DNA of 64,000 nucleotides, from positions 868,001 to 932,000 of the forward strand of contig OY729418.1 of assembly GCA_963422275.1 (NCBI GenBank). Direction: 5' to 3'. Origin of the DNA: G963422275 sp963422275 (GTDB lineage: Bacteria; Pseudomonadota; Alphaproteobacteria; Rhodobacterales; Rhodobacteraceae). The translations under genes were made by a program, and so were the position numbers. This document shows, piece by piece, positions 55,012 to 64,000 of the stretch. Numbering within the stretch: the stretch's first letter is position 1; every line of letters starts with the position of its first letter. The notes under the pieces were generated by a model that saw only the letters and a program-made list of their open reading frames with translations, was not told where the DNA came from and did not search any database.

Positions 55012-55664
55012 GTCGTGTACTCATAAAGGGAAAAGGGATTTTCTTTCCGGCACTGATGTGATTCAAGCTTCCAAACAGCGGGAGCTTGAGGATGCGAGGC
55101 CGGCACGATCTGACGGATGCGGAATGGGCGATCAGCGGGATCTTTCACATCCTGTGCACCGGCACGCCGTGGCGCGACCTTCCGGAACGCTACGGGCCGC
55201 ATGCGACAGTCTGCAACCGCTACAATCGCTGGGCCAGGCAAGGGGTGCGGGAGCGCCTGTTCGAGGCGCTGGCGGCGCGCTCGCCGGGATCTCTTCATCT
55301 CCTCGACTCCTCGGTGGTGCGCGCCCACCAGCACGCCGCGGGCGGGAAAAAGGGTACGGATCACGCCATCGGACGCTCGCGAGGCGGGCTGAGCACCAAA
55401 ATCCACGTCGTCGTCGTCGGCCGCGGCCTGCCGCGCCATCCTCAAACGCATTGCCGACCACGGCTCTTGCCCCCACATCCCGACCCAGCGGAATCGCCGG
55501 GAGCGGCGCTCGGTGCCCGATCACCTGTACCGCCAACGCAACCTCGTGGAACGTTTCTTCAACAAGCTCAAGCACTTCCGAGGCATCGCGACCCGCGATC
55601 ACAAGCTCGCAAGAAACTTGCTCGCCGCAATCGCCTCTGGATCAAAATTCAATGAGTCCACGAC
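55012..55664 (+). mobile_element. IS5-family (IS427-like) element, copy B3, internally deleted
   Basis: 653 bp with the ends GTCGTGTACTCAT and ATGAGTCCACGAC; flanks are CTAG (55008-55011) and CTAA (55665-55668). Compared with B2 it lacks IISPLPPDKPRGVPRV near the N-terminus and a block around the middle of orfB (TPGQASDNAAVPAL). Fragments such as RHDLTDAEWAI, RSRGGLSTKIHVVV and NKLKHFRGIATR remain. Confidence 0.82.
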
Positions 55665-55677
55665 CTAAACCCTGTTA

Positions 55678-56550
55678 ACTGCTTATGCATTTGGTTCCGG
55701 TTTGATCAAGATGTGGCAGGGATGAGGTTTGGCGCGCAGCGCCTGCAGGAACAGGGACAGGAAGGCGGCGTGGCGATTTCGGCGCCGATTGAAACGAAAG
55801 ACGAACTCGTCGAGACAGGTCTGGAGGTGCTTGGCGCGCAGCCCGTGACAGACGCCCCGCGCCCAGCCCTTGAGGTTGCAGAACGCGGTGTGGATCCAGG
55901 CGAGAACTTCATGGGGGCCGGCCTGTCGCCGACGACATGGGGCCGGTGGCGGTCCCGAGGCACCGCGCTGCAGCCCCTCCAGCCGTCGGTCTTGATGGTC
56001 GCGGTCGCGGCGGTGTTGCGCACAACGAAGCTGCCGAGATCCTTGGCGCTGCAGGACCGGACAGCGGGCTGCGCTCGGGGTTGACCATGGCGCGGCGAAG
56101 CTTGGCGGCGAGCATCCAGGCACTGCGACAGTACCCGATCCCGAGCTGCTTCTGCAACTGCAGGGCGGAGATGCCATTGCAATGAGTGGCCATCAGACAG
56201 GCGGCCCAGAACCAGGTCGCGAGCGACAGCTTGGTTCGGTGCAGCAGGGTGCCGGCGGTGGCCGAGGTCTGACGATGGCAACGGATGCACTCGAAGCTGT
56301 GCTTCCTGGTCTTCAACTCCCACCCGCGATCGTGGCCGCAGGCGGGACACCGGAAGCCGTTCGGCCATCGGGCGGCGATGAGCCACCGGGCGCAAGCGTT
56401 GTCGTCGGGGAACAGGCGTTGAAAGGCGATGAGACTGGTGGGGATTTCGGTCATCGGATGGTTCCACATCAAGAATGTCATGCGAACATTCCATCATCCG
56501 ACATCCCGAACACAACATCTTGTATCGCAGGAACCATGTGCATAAGCAAT
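55678..56550 (-). mobile_element. IS1595-family element, frameshifted parent type of the MITE
   Basis: 873 bp with ends ACTGCTTATGCATTTGGTTC and GTGCATAAGCAAT. The minus-strand transposase begins near 56454 (MTEIPTSLIAFQRLF), has a zinc ribbon (CPACGHDRGWELK, FECIRCHRQTSATAGTLLHRTK) and loses frame near 56050. It continues in other frames as AWIHTAFCNLKGWARGVCHGL to LRAKPHPCHILIKPEPNA near 55690. Much of the DDE core appears missing. Flanks do not form an 8-bp duplication. Confidence 0.82.
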
Positions 56551-56551
56551 T

Positions 56552-57649
56552 CAAGGGGAACTTTTCCCTGCGTTGACCGAAGCGGTCGGTCCTCTCCTCG
56601 AGACGCACAAGCGCTTCATGACAGCTCTCGATCTCGTCAAGGTGGAGGGCTTCGTCGATGAGGTGTGGACCGCTCCGGGTCGGCCTCGGGAGGATCGCCG
56701 GGCACTGGCCCGTGGCTTCATCGCCAAGGCGGTGTGGGGTCTGCCGACGACCCGCCACCTGATCGACAGGCTCAAGGTGGACCCGACGTTGCGCCGGCTG
56801 TGCGGCTGGTCGCGTGTCGCGAAGATCCCGAGTGAAGCGACGTTTTCGCGGGCGGTTGCCGAATTTTCGCAGTCCCGTCTTCCGGAGAGGATGCACGCGG
56901 CTCTGGTTGCAGAGACACTGGGCGACGCGCTCATTGGCCACGTGTCGAGGGACTCGACGGCCATCGAGGCCCGGGAGACGCCGGCCCCGAAGCCGAAGGC
57001 CGGGACGCCGAACCGCAAGCGCGGCCGGCCCCGCAAGGGCGAGGAGAGGACGAAGGAGCCTGGGCGTCTCGAATGGCAAGCGAACGGGATGGATCTCGAT
57101 GAGATGCTTGACGAGCAGCCGAAGATCTGTGATCATGGGGCAAAGAAGACTGCCAAGGGGTTCCTGGAGGCTTGGCGCGGTTACAAGCTGCATATCGACA
57201 CAGCAGACTGCGGGGTGCCGCTAAGTACCGTTCTCACCTCGGCATCCGTCCATGACAGCCAGGTCGCGATCCCGCTGACGATGATGACCGCCGAGCGTGT
57301 AACCAATCTCTACGATCTCATGGACGCGGCCTATGATGCCAGGGAGATCCACCAGATGAGCGAACGGCTTGGCCATGTGCCGATCATCGATGTCAATCCG
57401 CGCCGGGACAAGGACCTCAAGGAGGAGCGAGACCGGGAGGTCCGGGCCCGGCGTGCAGTAGGCCATGTCGATCCCGAGAACGTGCGGTTCCGGATCCGGT
57501 CCGGTGTCGAGAGGACCAACGCCCGCCTCAAGGATGAGTTTGGCGGGCGCCATGCCCGCGTCCGTGGACATTCCAAGGTCGCCTGCCATCTCATGTTCGG
57601 CATCCTGGCCCTGGCGGCTGACCAGTTGATACGTCTCGCCGCCCCATAG
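56552..57649 (+). pseudogene. IS4/IS5-like DDE transposase, 5' end truncated
   Basis: The frame is open from just inside the IS1595 boundary: QGELFPALTEAVGPLLETHK is the conserved start region of this transposase type, so only some ten codons and the start are lost. The rest is intact to LALAADQLIRLAAP, with SRDSTAIEARE, KGFLEAWRGYKLHIDTADCG, DAAYDAREIHQ and VERTNARLKDEFGGRHARVR. The IS1595 copy at 55678-56550 removed the start codon and promoter. Codon use is markedly GC-rich compared with the chromosomal genes to the left. Confidence 0.78.
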
Positions 57650-58052
57650 GGCGGCTCCGACAACGCATGCCGACCCTTCGCGGCCCTCTCGAAGAGAGTG
57701 GCCCGGAGAGGCGTGTCCCGATGTCCGCAAAGGTCCCTGTTTGGTCTCATCGTCTCTGATGAGACACCGCGAATCCATGGATTCCGACCTCCAAGTGCAG
57801 AGGTGACCGGGATCAACCGACCGACCCCGGCTCACCGGACCCTAGGGGCAGGAATTTTGCAAGAGGTTCCAAATTCTGGGCACACACAGGGGTGTGTGGC
57901 GCCACAGTCGTACGCGTTGGCTGGCTGCCCGAGGAACGCCATGATTCATAGGTGAGGCTCGCTCTTTTGGCCAGTCGGATGACGAGGGTTCCAATCTGCA
58001 TCCCGGAGCAGGGCGTCGAGCCGGACCCGCACAAAGGCTTCGGTCGTTCCGG
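57650..58052. other. Non-coding stretch downstream of the truncated transposase
   Basis: About 400 bp without a supported gene. TGGTCTCATCGTCTCTGATGAGACA (57739 onward) contains a TCTCATC / GATGAGA inverted repeat that could be the right end of the element or a hairpin. I cannot define its end. Confidence 0.4.
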
Positions 58053-58235
58053 TCACGCCGCCGTCGAGGGATCGACGACCTCGACGGCCATGCCCTCGAA
58101 GTCCCGGACATTGCGCGTTGCCACCGCCATGTTGCGGGACCGGGCGATCACCGCGATCTGGCAATCCGCTGGTGCGACGGGACGGCCGACTGAGCGGCGC
58201 ATGGCGGCAGTCTCCGCGTAGGCGTCGCGCAGCAT
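58053..58235 (-). pseudogene. C-terminal remnant of a PIN-domain (VapC-type) toxin
   Basis: About 60 residues remain: PADCQIAVIARSRNMAVATRNVRDFEGMAVEVVDP. This is the standard last third of VapC/FitB toxins, containing the later acidic residues of the PIN ribonuclease site. The N-terminal half with the first catalytic Asp is missing; upstream sequence is out of frame. It is probably inactive. Confidence 0.7.
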
Positions 58236-58307
58236 CCGCTCGATGTCCCAGTTCGAGGCTCAGCGCACCCTGATCGTACAGGGCGAAGTCGCGATCATTG
58301 CGTCTCT

Positions 58308-58625
58308 TCACGCAACCGCCCCCAAGCCGTTCTTCGCGACCAGCGTCAGCAGCTTCAATGACGGGCCCCGGGGCCGCTTTTCGCCGCGCTCCCACTGGCT
58401 CACCAGTCCTGTAGTGACATTGAGGTAGCGCGCGAACACCGCCTGACTCGCGTTCTCGCGAAGCCGAAGCGCGCGAATGTCCTCCGGCGCCATCTCCTCG
58501 ACCGGCGTCAGGCACATTTCGTCGAACGCCCGCACGGTCCGCTTCGACATCAGACCGGCCTCGGCCAGACCGGTCGCCGCCTCATGCGCGGCCGCCAGCG
58601 CTTCACTCTTGTACTGTTTGGTCAT
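58308..58625 (-). CDS. HigA-like antitoxin (XRE/HTH)
   Basis: A 105-aa protein. The C-terminal helix-turn-helix reads LRLRENASQAVFARYLNVTTG and LVSQWERGEKRPRG, typical of HigA2/NadS-type antitoxins that bind the toxin and repress their own promoter. The N-terminal half (AHEAATGLAEAGLMSKRTV) would contact the toxin. The ATG at 58625 lies inside the end of the toxin gene (23-bp overlap), toxin first, as in higBA systems. Confidence 0.87.
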   Translation of the reverse strand: MTKQYKSEALAAAHEAATGLAEAGLMSKRTVRAFDEMCLTPVEEMAPEDIRALRLRENASQAVFARYLNVTTGLVSQWERGEKRPRGPSLKLLTLVAKNGLGAVA

Positions 58626-58992
58626 CGCATTTCACCTCAATTATCGCTCCAACCGCCTGCGCCGCCGCGATCCCCATCCGGTCCAGCGCCAGATATTCGT
58701 CGGCCAGTAACCGGAAGGTCTCCAGCTCGTCCCGGCGCAGGTTTTCCCGGCCGCTCTTGGCGAATCCGTACACGAAGAACGCCAGTTCTCCCCGGCGAAA
58801 CAGCATGATCGTGCGGAACCCGCCGGACCGACCGCCACCCTTGCGGGCGATGCGCTGCTTGATGACGCCGCCGCCCAGATCGGCGTCGACCAAGCCCCTC
58901 CGTGCGCGCAGGACAGCCTCGCACAGGGCGGAGTCCTTCAGTCCCTCGCGATCAGCGAACCGGGCGAACGCCTTGGTCTTGAATGTCTGCAA
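58603..58992 (-). CDS. HigB-like toxin (RelE/ParE superfamily)
   Basis: A 129-aa protein of the RelE/HigB2 type: QTFKTKAFARFADREGLKD, VDADLGGGVIKQRIARKGGGRSGGFRTI and LFRRGELAFFVYGFAKSGREN are characteristic. These toxins cut mRNA on the ribosome when the labile antitoxin is lost. The start is TTG at 58992 with GGGG upstream. It is followed by the antitoxin. The pair looks intact and may stabilise the GC-rich plasmid-like segment. Confidence 0.87.
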   Translation of the reverse strand: MQTFKTKAFARFADREGLKDSALCEAVLRARRGLVDADLGGGVIKQRIARKGGGRSGGFRTIMLFRRGELAFFVYGFAKSGRENLRRDELETFRLLADEYLALDRMGIAAAQAVGAIIEVKCDDQTVQE

Positions 58993-59745
58993 TCCGAACC
59001 CCGCAAACGCCTATCGCCATACTCATTCTATAACACCAAGTGCGCCCTTTATCAATCCGCACTCGGCGCTTCCCCAGTCTGGCATCGTGCCGACACCAGC
59101 CTGATGGTGAGCTCTGCCCGCCATCATGCGCTGCCTCTCGGTATCCGTATAGCTGTCAGTACCACCGCTGTCGCCACCTGCCTGCCTTGCGCCGCCGAGA
59201 GGAGAGTTTCGGCCGTGAGCGGGGCGGCGGTTGGCGCTCCGGAGAGGGGCCTTGCCGCCGACCGCGCCCGATATGCCGAAGCGAAGGCACGGGGGGCGAA
59301 GTACGGAGGCAAGAACCCGGACGTCAAACGCAAGGCTGCCCACGCCGCCAGCGCGAAGCGGCGGCAGACCCGCCTCGATGCCGGCACGACTTGCGGGCGA
59401 TGCCGGGACCGTCGACGCCGAGCGGCGCGACAGGGCTGGTAAGAACGAAGCCAGCAGCCGGCGCATGGCGCCTGCCGGTGTCCCGACTGCGCGAAGCGGT
59501 CCTACGAGCGGTCCGACCACTTCCGCGGCATTCCGGTGTGGGAACCCAGCTACACGGCGATCGAGCTCGACACCGGGACCGCCCACGGCCCGTTCGATTC
59601 GGAAGCCGAGGCCACCGTCACCGGCTGGACCTGAGCGGTCCCGGTCGGCGGGGGCGGCGTTGAGTTCGAGGACAGCGAGTGCCCGGCAGACGGGAGGGAG
59701 TCGGTCCTTCCCGCGCCGGGCGCGGCACAGCCAGGGAGGCCCGGC
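58993..59745. other. GC-rich stretch with degenerate reading frames
   Basis: Two short plus-strand pieces look protein-like: DRARYAEAKARGAKYGGKN with KRKAAHAASAKRRQTR near 59265-59385, and CPDCAKRSYERSDHFRGIPV to a stop at 59635. They are in different frames and may be parts of one or two broken genes. No family is named. Confidence 0.4.
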
Positions 59746-59922
59746 ATGTTCGACCTTTACTCCGATTACGACCCCGTAACCCCGGCAGGCGGCCTGTTGC
59801 TGGCCGAGACCGGCATCGACCTCGACTCCGTCCGGGAGACACTGGCCGACGACCTGGCCCGGCGCTGCCCCGACCGCGAGGCCCCGGCGGACAAGAGTTG
59901 GAGAGGAGCTTCGAGAGGATGA
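59746..59922 (+). CDS. Small hypothetical protein upstream of ssb
   Basis: A 58-aa frame with a strong ribosome site (AGGGAGG, six bases before ATG). The sequence opens MFDLYSDYDPVTPAGGLLLA and continues SVRETLADDLARRCPDRE, acidic and probably helical. No family is recognised. It lies 83 bp upstream of the ssb relic in the same direction, so it is likely from the same plasmid-type replication module. Confidence 0.55.
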   Translation: MFDLYSDYDPVTPAGGLLLAETGIDLDSVRETLADDLARRCPDREAPADKSWRGASRG

Positions 59923-60005
59923 ACGGCAGGGGGCCGGAGCGAGAGGTTCCGGTCCCGCCCGTTCGTCAATCCATCGTCATCATCGAGAGCACAAGGAGCA
60001 TTGCC

Positions 60006-60328
60006 ATGAGCTTCGGACTCAACCGCGCGGAAGTCATCAGCCGCCTCGGCGCCGACGTCACCGTGAACCATCTCGCCTCGGGGGGGGGGCCGCGCGGTCA
60101 ACCTGAGCGTCGCCATCGACGAGAGCTACATCGACCGGAACGCCGGCGGCGAGCGGATCGACAAGACCGAGTGGCATCGGGTCGTCACCTTCCACGACGG
60201 GCTGATCGACATGCTGATCAGGAACGCGAAGAAGGGCCGGCTGGTCTACGTCGCGGGCAAGATGCAGACGCGGTGCTGGCACAAGGACGGCGAGGACTCC
60301 GACCGGTTCTCCACCGAGACCCTCCTAG
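60006..60328 (+). pseudogene. ssb: Single-stranded DNA-binding protein, broken
   Basis: AAGGAG and an ATG at 60006 begin MSFGLNRAEVISRLGADVTV. After a G10 run at about 60078-60087 the frame shifts, and the OB-fold continues as RAVNLSVAIDESYIDR, DKTEWHRVVTFHDG and AKKGRLVYVAGKMQTRCW. The gene then ends at CTAGGTCGT (60327 onward), which matches the target plus end of the IS427-like B elements, so the 3' half is lost. The G run could be a phase-variable tract or a base-calling error, but the truncation is independent of it. Confidence 0.8.
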
Positions 60329-60335
60329 GTCGTAA

Positions 60336-60748
60336 TCACAACTCGGATTCCGCGTCTGACCTTGTGCTTCAAAGTGGCTGCCATCTCAACTTGAGCGGCA
60401 GGACGGCGGCAAATGCACTTCCGGCTTCTCAATTACGAGCGTCTCCCGGCTGTTCATGTCACCAGTTGCAAAGAGAACCTCCAAAACTGATTTGGATCCA
60501 TGAACGTGTGCGACTCAAGCGAATGCCTTGCTTTGCGTCCAAAGTTCGGCAAAAAATTCTGAGTATTTAATCGAGGAAGAAAATCGGAGTTTGTCGCCAA
60601 GCCACAAGTCCATCCGAATTTGACGAGCTGCCAAACTCAGTGGCGGCTATTTGCCCGGATTTGGTCAAACCGACCCAAGCCAAGCAGCATCGCGCAGTGG
60701 CGGTTCGGTCGGGGATGTGCTCTCATTGGCATAAAACAAGGAGAGGCC
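60336..60748. other. Stretch without a supported gene
   Basis: About 410 bp between the ssb relic and the channel gene. It presumably holds the channel promoter. Nothing else is recognised. Confidence 0.4.
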
Positions 60749-61447
60749 ATGCATATTCGAGACATCGTTCAAGGGACACACAAAACCGCTTCCCGGCGCT
60801 TCGAACTCGCTTCCATCGCCCTCATCCTGTCATCTATCGTGGCTTTGGCATTCGGGACGCTTCCAGACCTGGAACCTGAAACCCACGCCTTCCTCGGCAC
60901 GTTTCAATCCGCAATCACGGTGATTTTCACCATCGAGTACGGTCTCAGGGTCGCATTCGCTTCAAACAGGGCGAAATTCATATTCAGCTTTTACGGAATC
61001 GTGGATGTTGTCGCTGTTCTCCCGTTCTATCTCGCTCTCGGGAGCGACTTTCAGGCTCTCAGGGCGATCCGCATCGTGCGCATTTTCAGCCTTACCCGCT
61101 ACGAGTCCGCCATCACCAGAGTCAGGAAGGCCCTTGTGCTAGCACGAGACGAGGCGGTCCTGTTCTTGGTTGTAACGCTCATTCTGCTATTTCTTTCGGC
61201 CGTTGGGATATATCATTTCGAACATGAGGCTCAGCCGGACCAGTTCCGTTCCGTTTTCGATGGTCTTTGGTGGGCGGTCGCGACGCTAACCACGGTTGGA
61301 TACGGCGACATATATCCCATAACACCAGCAGGTCGCTTCTTCACTGCAATTGTGGTTATCTGCGGCCTTGGCGTCATCGCGGTACCCGCCGGCCTGATTG
61401 CTGCCGCGCTGACGACGGTCCGCCAAGAAGAGCAAGACAAAAAATGA
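60749..61447 (+). CDS. Voltage-gated-type cation (potassium) channel
   Basis: A 232-aa six-helix channel subunit. The S4-like voltage sensor is RAIRIVRIFSLTRYES (four basic residues at ~105-117), and the pore helix and filter WWAVATLTTVGYGD (filter 182-187) mark potassium selectivity. Flanking helices S1-S3 and S5-S6 are clear, and a short basic and acidic tail follows. AAGGAGAGG precedes the ATG by two bases and fixes the start. It stands alone. By family it would form a tetramer in the inner membrane. Confidence 0.92.
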   Translation: MHIRDIVQGTHKTASRRFELASIALILSSIVALAFGTLPDLEPETHAFLGTFQSAITVIFTIEYGLRVAFASNRAKFIFSFYGIVDVVAVLPFYLALGSDFQALRAIRIVRIFSLTRYESAITRVRKALVLARDEAVLFLVVTLILLFLSAVGIYHFEHEAQPDQFRSVFDGLWWAVATLTTVGYGDIYPITPAGRFFTAIVVICGLGVIAVPAGLIAAALTTVRQEEQDKK

Positions 61448-62031
61448 CGTGTGTTCTGTTCGGGACGCGAGACGGCAGCAACTCAATGCCACGCGTCCAC
61501 CGCCGAGGGTACGGGTCGAGCAATTGGAGTCGGTCCGAACGGAGGCAAATCGCTCAGCTCAACCTTGCATTGACCCACCCCAAATGTCGCTAACCGATTC
61601 AACGAGAGGATCAGTGACAAAGCTCATGCCTTTTCATGGAGCTTTGGCATCAATGTCCGACGTCTCCCAGAGTGCAAATCGATTGAGTCCGCTGCCACGA
61701 CTTGACACTCGCTGTGGCTGGAAGGTTTTCGTGATCTCGACATAGGTCAGGCATTAGCCCGCAAGGTTGAATCCAAGTCGATTCGACCAGCTCATCGAGG
61801 CCGCATCTGGCAACGGTGATTTTGCTCACTCTCGATGTGCTGGAAGGGAAGCGGACTCCCTGCCACCGTCAGAATTGCTCGTCTGGAATCAATTCTGAAC
61901 AAACTTCTCCACGCAAAAAACGCCACTCACGGCAATTTCAGCAGAAAGTCCCCGCAGGCTTGTTTGGAGTTTCACGGTACTGGCACTTGTAGGATCGTAT
62001 CACAGATACAGAATCTTCAAGGCAGCCCCAA
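61448..62031. other. Stretch without a supported gene
   Basis: About 580 bp with no coherent frame or repeat. The promoter of the following secreted-protein pair is expected near its right end. Confidence 0.45.
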
Positions 62032-62721
62032 ATGACAAAATACATGGCATTGGCAGTTATTGTCGCGCTCGCTCCGCTCACTCCTGCCCAAGGCGACTGG
62101 ATACGCGACATGACAAGCGACTACTGCAGTCCGAATTCTCGGGACCGGATTGCGGACAGCGTGCGGCATCAGATCGAATCGTCCGTCCAAAGGTCAGAAG
62201 GATCAATCAATCCGCCTGTTCCAGTTGGCGATCTCGGATGCTTGGATGGGCTGATGAACATGAACATAGACAGTTTTGCGTCGGTTGGGACACTGGGCGA
62301 ACTGTTCTCCGGCTCGCTAGACGGTATCGTGAACTTTGGTGAGGGACAAGCTCGCCAATTCTGCAGCTTAGCGAAGCAACGATGGAACGAGGCGTCCCAG
62401 CCCCTCAACATTGCGCTTGGAGATCTGCAGGGTGGGGCTGTGCCTAAATTCATGGAACGGTTCGGCCTCTCCAACTTTCCCCAGGAATTGATCAAGAATC
62501 CGCATGGCGCGGAGCGCAATTCCTCCAGCAAATCAGGCAGGCTGGAAAAATCCCGAAATGGTAGGCGCGCGGACCAAACTGGATCAGGCCAGTATCGATC
62601 GGCTGGACAGGCCAGCAACCTCGATTCGGCACGCCGAACCGAAGCTGCCGCGGGCGGCGCATTTACCATTGAGCAGTTGGTCGATGAAATCTGGCAATCG
62701 CTCTACGGAAAAGGAGAATGA
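62032..62721 (+). CDS. Secreted protein of unknown function, upstream partner
   Basis: A 229-aa protein with a Sec signal (MTKYMALAVIVALAPLTPAQ, cleavage before GDW). Mature features are a DYCSPNSRDRIADSV segment, LGCLDGLMNMNIDSF and ARQFCSLAKQRW, giving three cysteines. A Ser/Gly/Arg-rich low-complexity stretch is at ~160-200, and the C-terminal helix ends IEQLVDEIWQSLYGKGE. The end overlaps the next gene by ATGA. The layout resembles periplasmic accessory proteins of conjugation systems, but no family is assigned. Confidence 0.7.
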   Translation: MTKYMALAVIVALAPLTPAQGDWIRDMTSDYCSPNSRDRIADSVRHQIESSVQRSEGSINPPVPVGDLGCLDGLMNMNIDSFASVGTLGELFSGSLDGIVNFGEGQARQFCSLAKQRWNEASQPLNIALGDLQGGAVPKFMERFGLSNFPQELIKNPHGAERNSSSKSGRLEKSRNGRRADQTGSGQYRSAGQASNLDSARRTEAAAGGAFTIEQLVDEIWQSLYGKGE

Positions 62722-62723
62722 TA

Positions 62724-63821
62724 ATGGATGTCGCAAAAATCGTGAGTGCTGGGAGCCTGCCGGTGACGGTATTGGCAGTCGCTCTATCCGCCCAGCCTTC
62801 GCTTGCATTTTCGCCCGGATGCCCATGCGGGGCTGTTCAGGGCATGCACAGCCAGACTCGCCAGCACGTTTCCCGCGAAACCACTGAGACGGCCCGTCAA
62901 ATAGTCGGAGCGCTGAGAGAGCACTCCGGGCAGAACAGCAGATACCTCGACCGTCAGGTGGAGGCAATAAAGCGCATTGCCGACGGCCAAGAGCAGAATT
63001 CCAGTCTTAGGCTTCGGGACCGGTTCAGGGCCGAAGCGGAAAGCGGACGGTTCGACCCAAATTCCGATTTCTGCCTGCTAATGGACATTTCCGGCGAGAG
63101 TGGAGGCAACTCGCTCCGTAGCGCCAATGGCCCGAGGGATGTTGTTCGCGGCGCGTCGGACTGGATGTCTGGTGCCGTGGTTCCAGTTCAGGAGCACGGC
63201 GTAAAGATGGCGGCGTATCTCGCCGCCGAGCGCGAGGAACTCAAGAATGCGGGCGGTGCCAAAGACGCAACAACAGACTGGAAGCTTGCCACCGGGCATC
63301 CGACTATTCCCCTGGATGACCTAAGAGTGCAGAACGCACTTGCGAGATTGGTCTCGAACACGATTGATCCGTTCCCTTCCCGCCCGCTGACCGAACAGGA
63401 CCTTCGCACACCCGCCGGGCTGTCGGAGGCGGCTCGCAGGAGAGCAACGGAAGCTCGCAATCATGCGGCCATGGCGGCAATCGAACTCGCATTGGAATTG
63501 GGCAATCCGGTTCTGCCGTCCGATCCCTACAGGCGAATTGCAGCGAGGTCTCATTACGCTGCGGACATACCAGACATGATCAGCGAGCTTCAGAGACTCG
63601 ATATCCGCGTAGCATCCTACGATGTGCCAACCGAAGACACCTTGGAAGAACGCCATCGAAAGAACGAGCGAGCGCTTCTTCAGGACTTGATTGATATCCA
63701 GTCGCTGAGCGCGCGCTTGAATTTCCATCGCCTTCAGCAGGAATCAAGGAACTCCGTCGTGCTTGCCGCAATCCTTGGCGTGATGACAGACGGCACCACC
63801 ACGACATTGTTGTCGAACTAA
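62724..63821 (+). CDS. Secreted protein of unknown function, possible T4SS-associated
   Basis: A 365-aa protein; the ATG at 62724 is spaced correctly from AAGGAG, while the overlapping ATG at 62718 is too close. The signal peptide ends near SLAFSPGC. The mature N-terminus CPCGAVQGMHSQTRQHV is followed by a helical repeat-like region (TARQIVGALREHSGQNSRYL). Cys-containing FCLLMDISGESGG and a long helical C-terminal half follow. VirB5/TraC-like pilus-tip proteins have a similar helical pattern, so a role with the icm-type system at 34-40 kb is conceivable but unproven. Confidence 0.68.
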   Translation: MDVAKIVSAGSLPVTVLAVALSAQPSLAFSPGCPCGAVQGMHSQTRQHVSRETTETARQIVGALREHSGQNSRYLDRQVEAIKRIADGQEQNSSLRLRDRFRAEAESGRFDPNSDFCLLMDISGESGGNSLRSANGPRDVVRGASDWMSGAVVPVQEHGVKMAAYLAAEREELKNAGGAKDATTDWKLATGHPTIPLDDLRVQNALARLVSNTIDPFPSRPLTEQDLRTPAGLSEAARRRATEARNHAAMAAIELALELGNPVLPSDPYRRIAARSHYAADIPDMISELQRLDIRVASYDVPTEDTLEERHRKNERALLQDLIDIQSLSARLNFHRLQQESRNSVVLAAILGVMTDGTTTTLLSN

Positions 63822-64000
63822 GACAGCAAACGCACAAGGCGGCAACCTGCCAAGAATTGTCGACTGAACCTTTGCCGAACTGGGAGATTCCCATGTCATC
63901 TGCCTCTGCTTGTGGTTCTGCACAGTGCCAATGCCGGTCGGCCATACAGTACAATGCATCTGTGTCTGCATAGATGTCTGCTTGTAATTCTGGATCAGGA

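Noticed and set aside
1..64000. CRISPR array
   Set aside because: No regularly spaced direct repeats with unique spacers and no cas genes were found; the TnpB relic is an IS605 remnant, not a Cas gene.

Overview
The window looks like a chromosomal stretch of an alphaproteobacterium that is heavily colonised by insertion sequences. The class is suggested by several things seen together: a ribonuclease D-like gene followed by kdsD-lptC-lptA-lptB-hpf, a DUF3576 lipoprotein, an NDUFA9-type complex I accessory protein, a DUF2125-like secreted protein and a GcrA-like regulator. Order and genus cannot be fixed from this sequence. Housekeeping genes are intact, while almost every transposase and several accessory genes carry frameshifts. 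I read this as genome decay after a burst of IS activity rather than general sequencing error.

Layout. 1-2507: the C-terminal end of a Fic protein, then an IS5-family copy (carrying a small nested MITE) that cut the 3' end off a lipoprotein gene. 3633-12078: core genes: a lytic transglycosylase-like lipoprotein, ribA with an L,D-transpeptidase, yggS, a DUF3576 lipoprotein, and the translationally coupled run leuS-lptE-holA-gst. 13061-19626: a DUF2125-like protein, pmbA/tldE, a flotillin, and an unusual fusion of a LinD-like glutathione transferase with an intradiol ring-cleavage dioxygenase. 21403-23640: a type II restriction endonuclease and methyltransferase pair beside an IS1595-family relic. 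23834-32744: an NDUFA9-like protein, tRNA-Leu(CAG), RNase D, kdsD, lptC, lptA, lptB and hpf. This cluster is split twice by mobile debris, and rpoN, usual between lptB and hpf, is absent.

34225-42144: a block resembling the Dot/Icm (IncI-type) type IVB secretion or conjugation core, in the order icmD-icmJ-unknown-icmB. It is followed on the other strand by a GcrA-like zinc-ribbon protein and a CHC2/Toprim primase-like protein. This suggests an integrated conjugative element or a host-interaction apparatus. 42243-50260: a mobile-element graveyard with IS5-family copies of two types, an IS1182-family element nested in one of them, a TnpB relic, and two glycosyltransferase genes (one truncated). 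50418-54885: an RND efflux adaptor and permease. 55012-60328: more IS copies, then a visibly GC-richer plasmid-like segment with a HigBA-like toxin-antitoxin pair, a PIN-domain relic, a small ORF and a broken ssb. 60749-63821: a voltage-gated-type cation channel and two overlapping secreted-protein genes that may belong with the secretion system.

The clearest structural results are: five copies of one IS5-type element with YTAR target duplications; a 212-bp MITE whose length is exactly that expected from deletion between two 8-bp repeats in an 873-bp IS1595-family copy elsewhere in the window; and a dispersed degenerate repeat not explained by these IS families.
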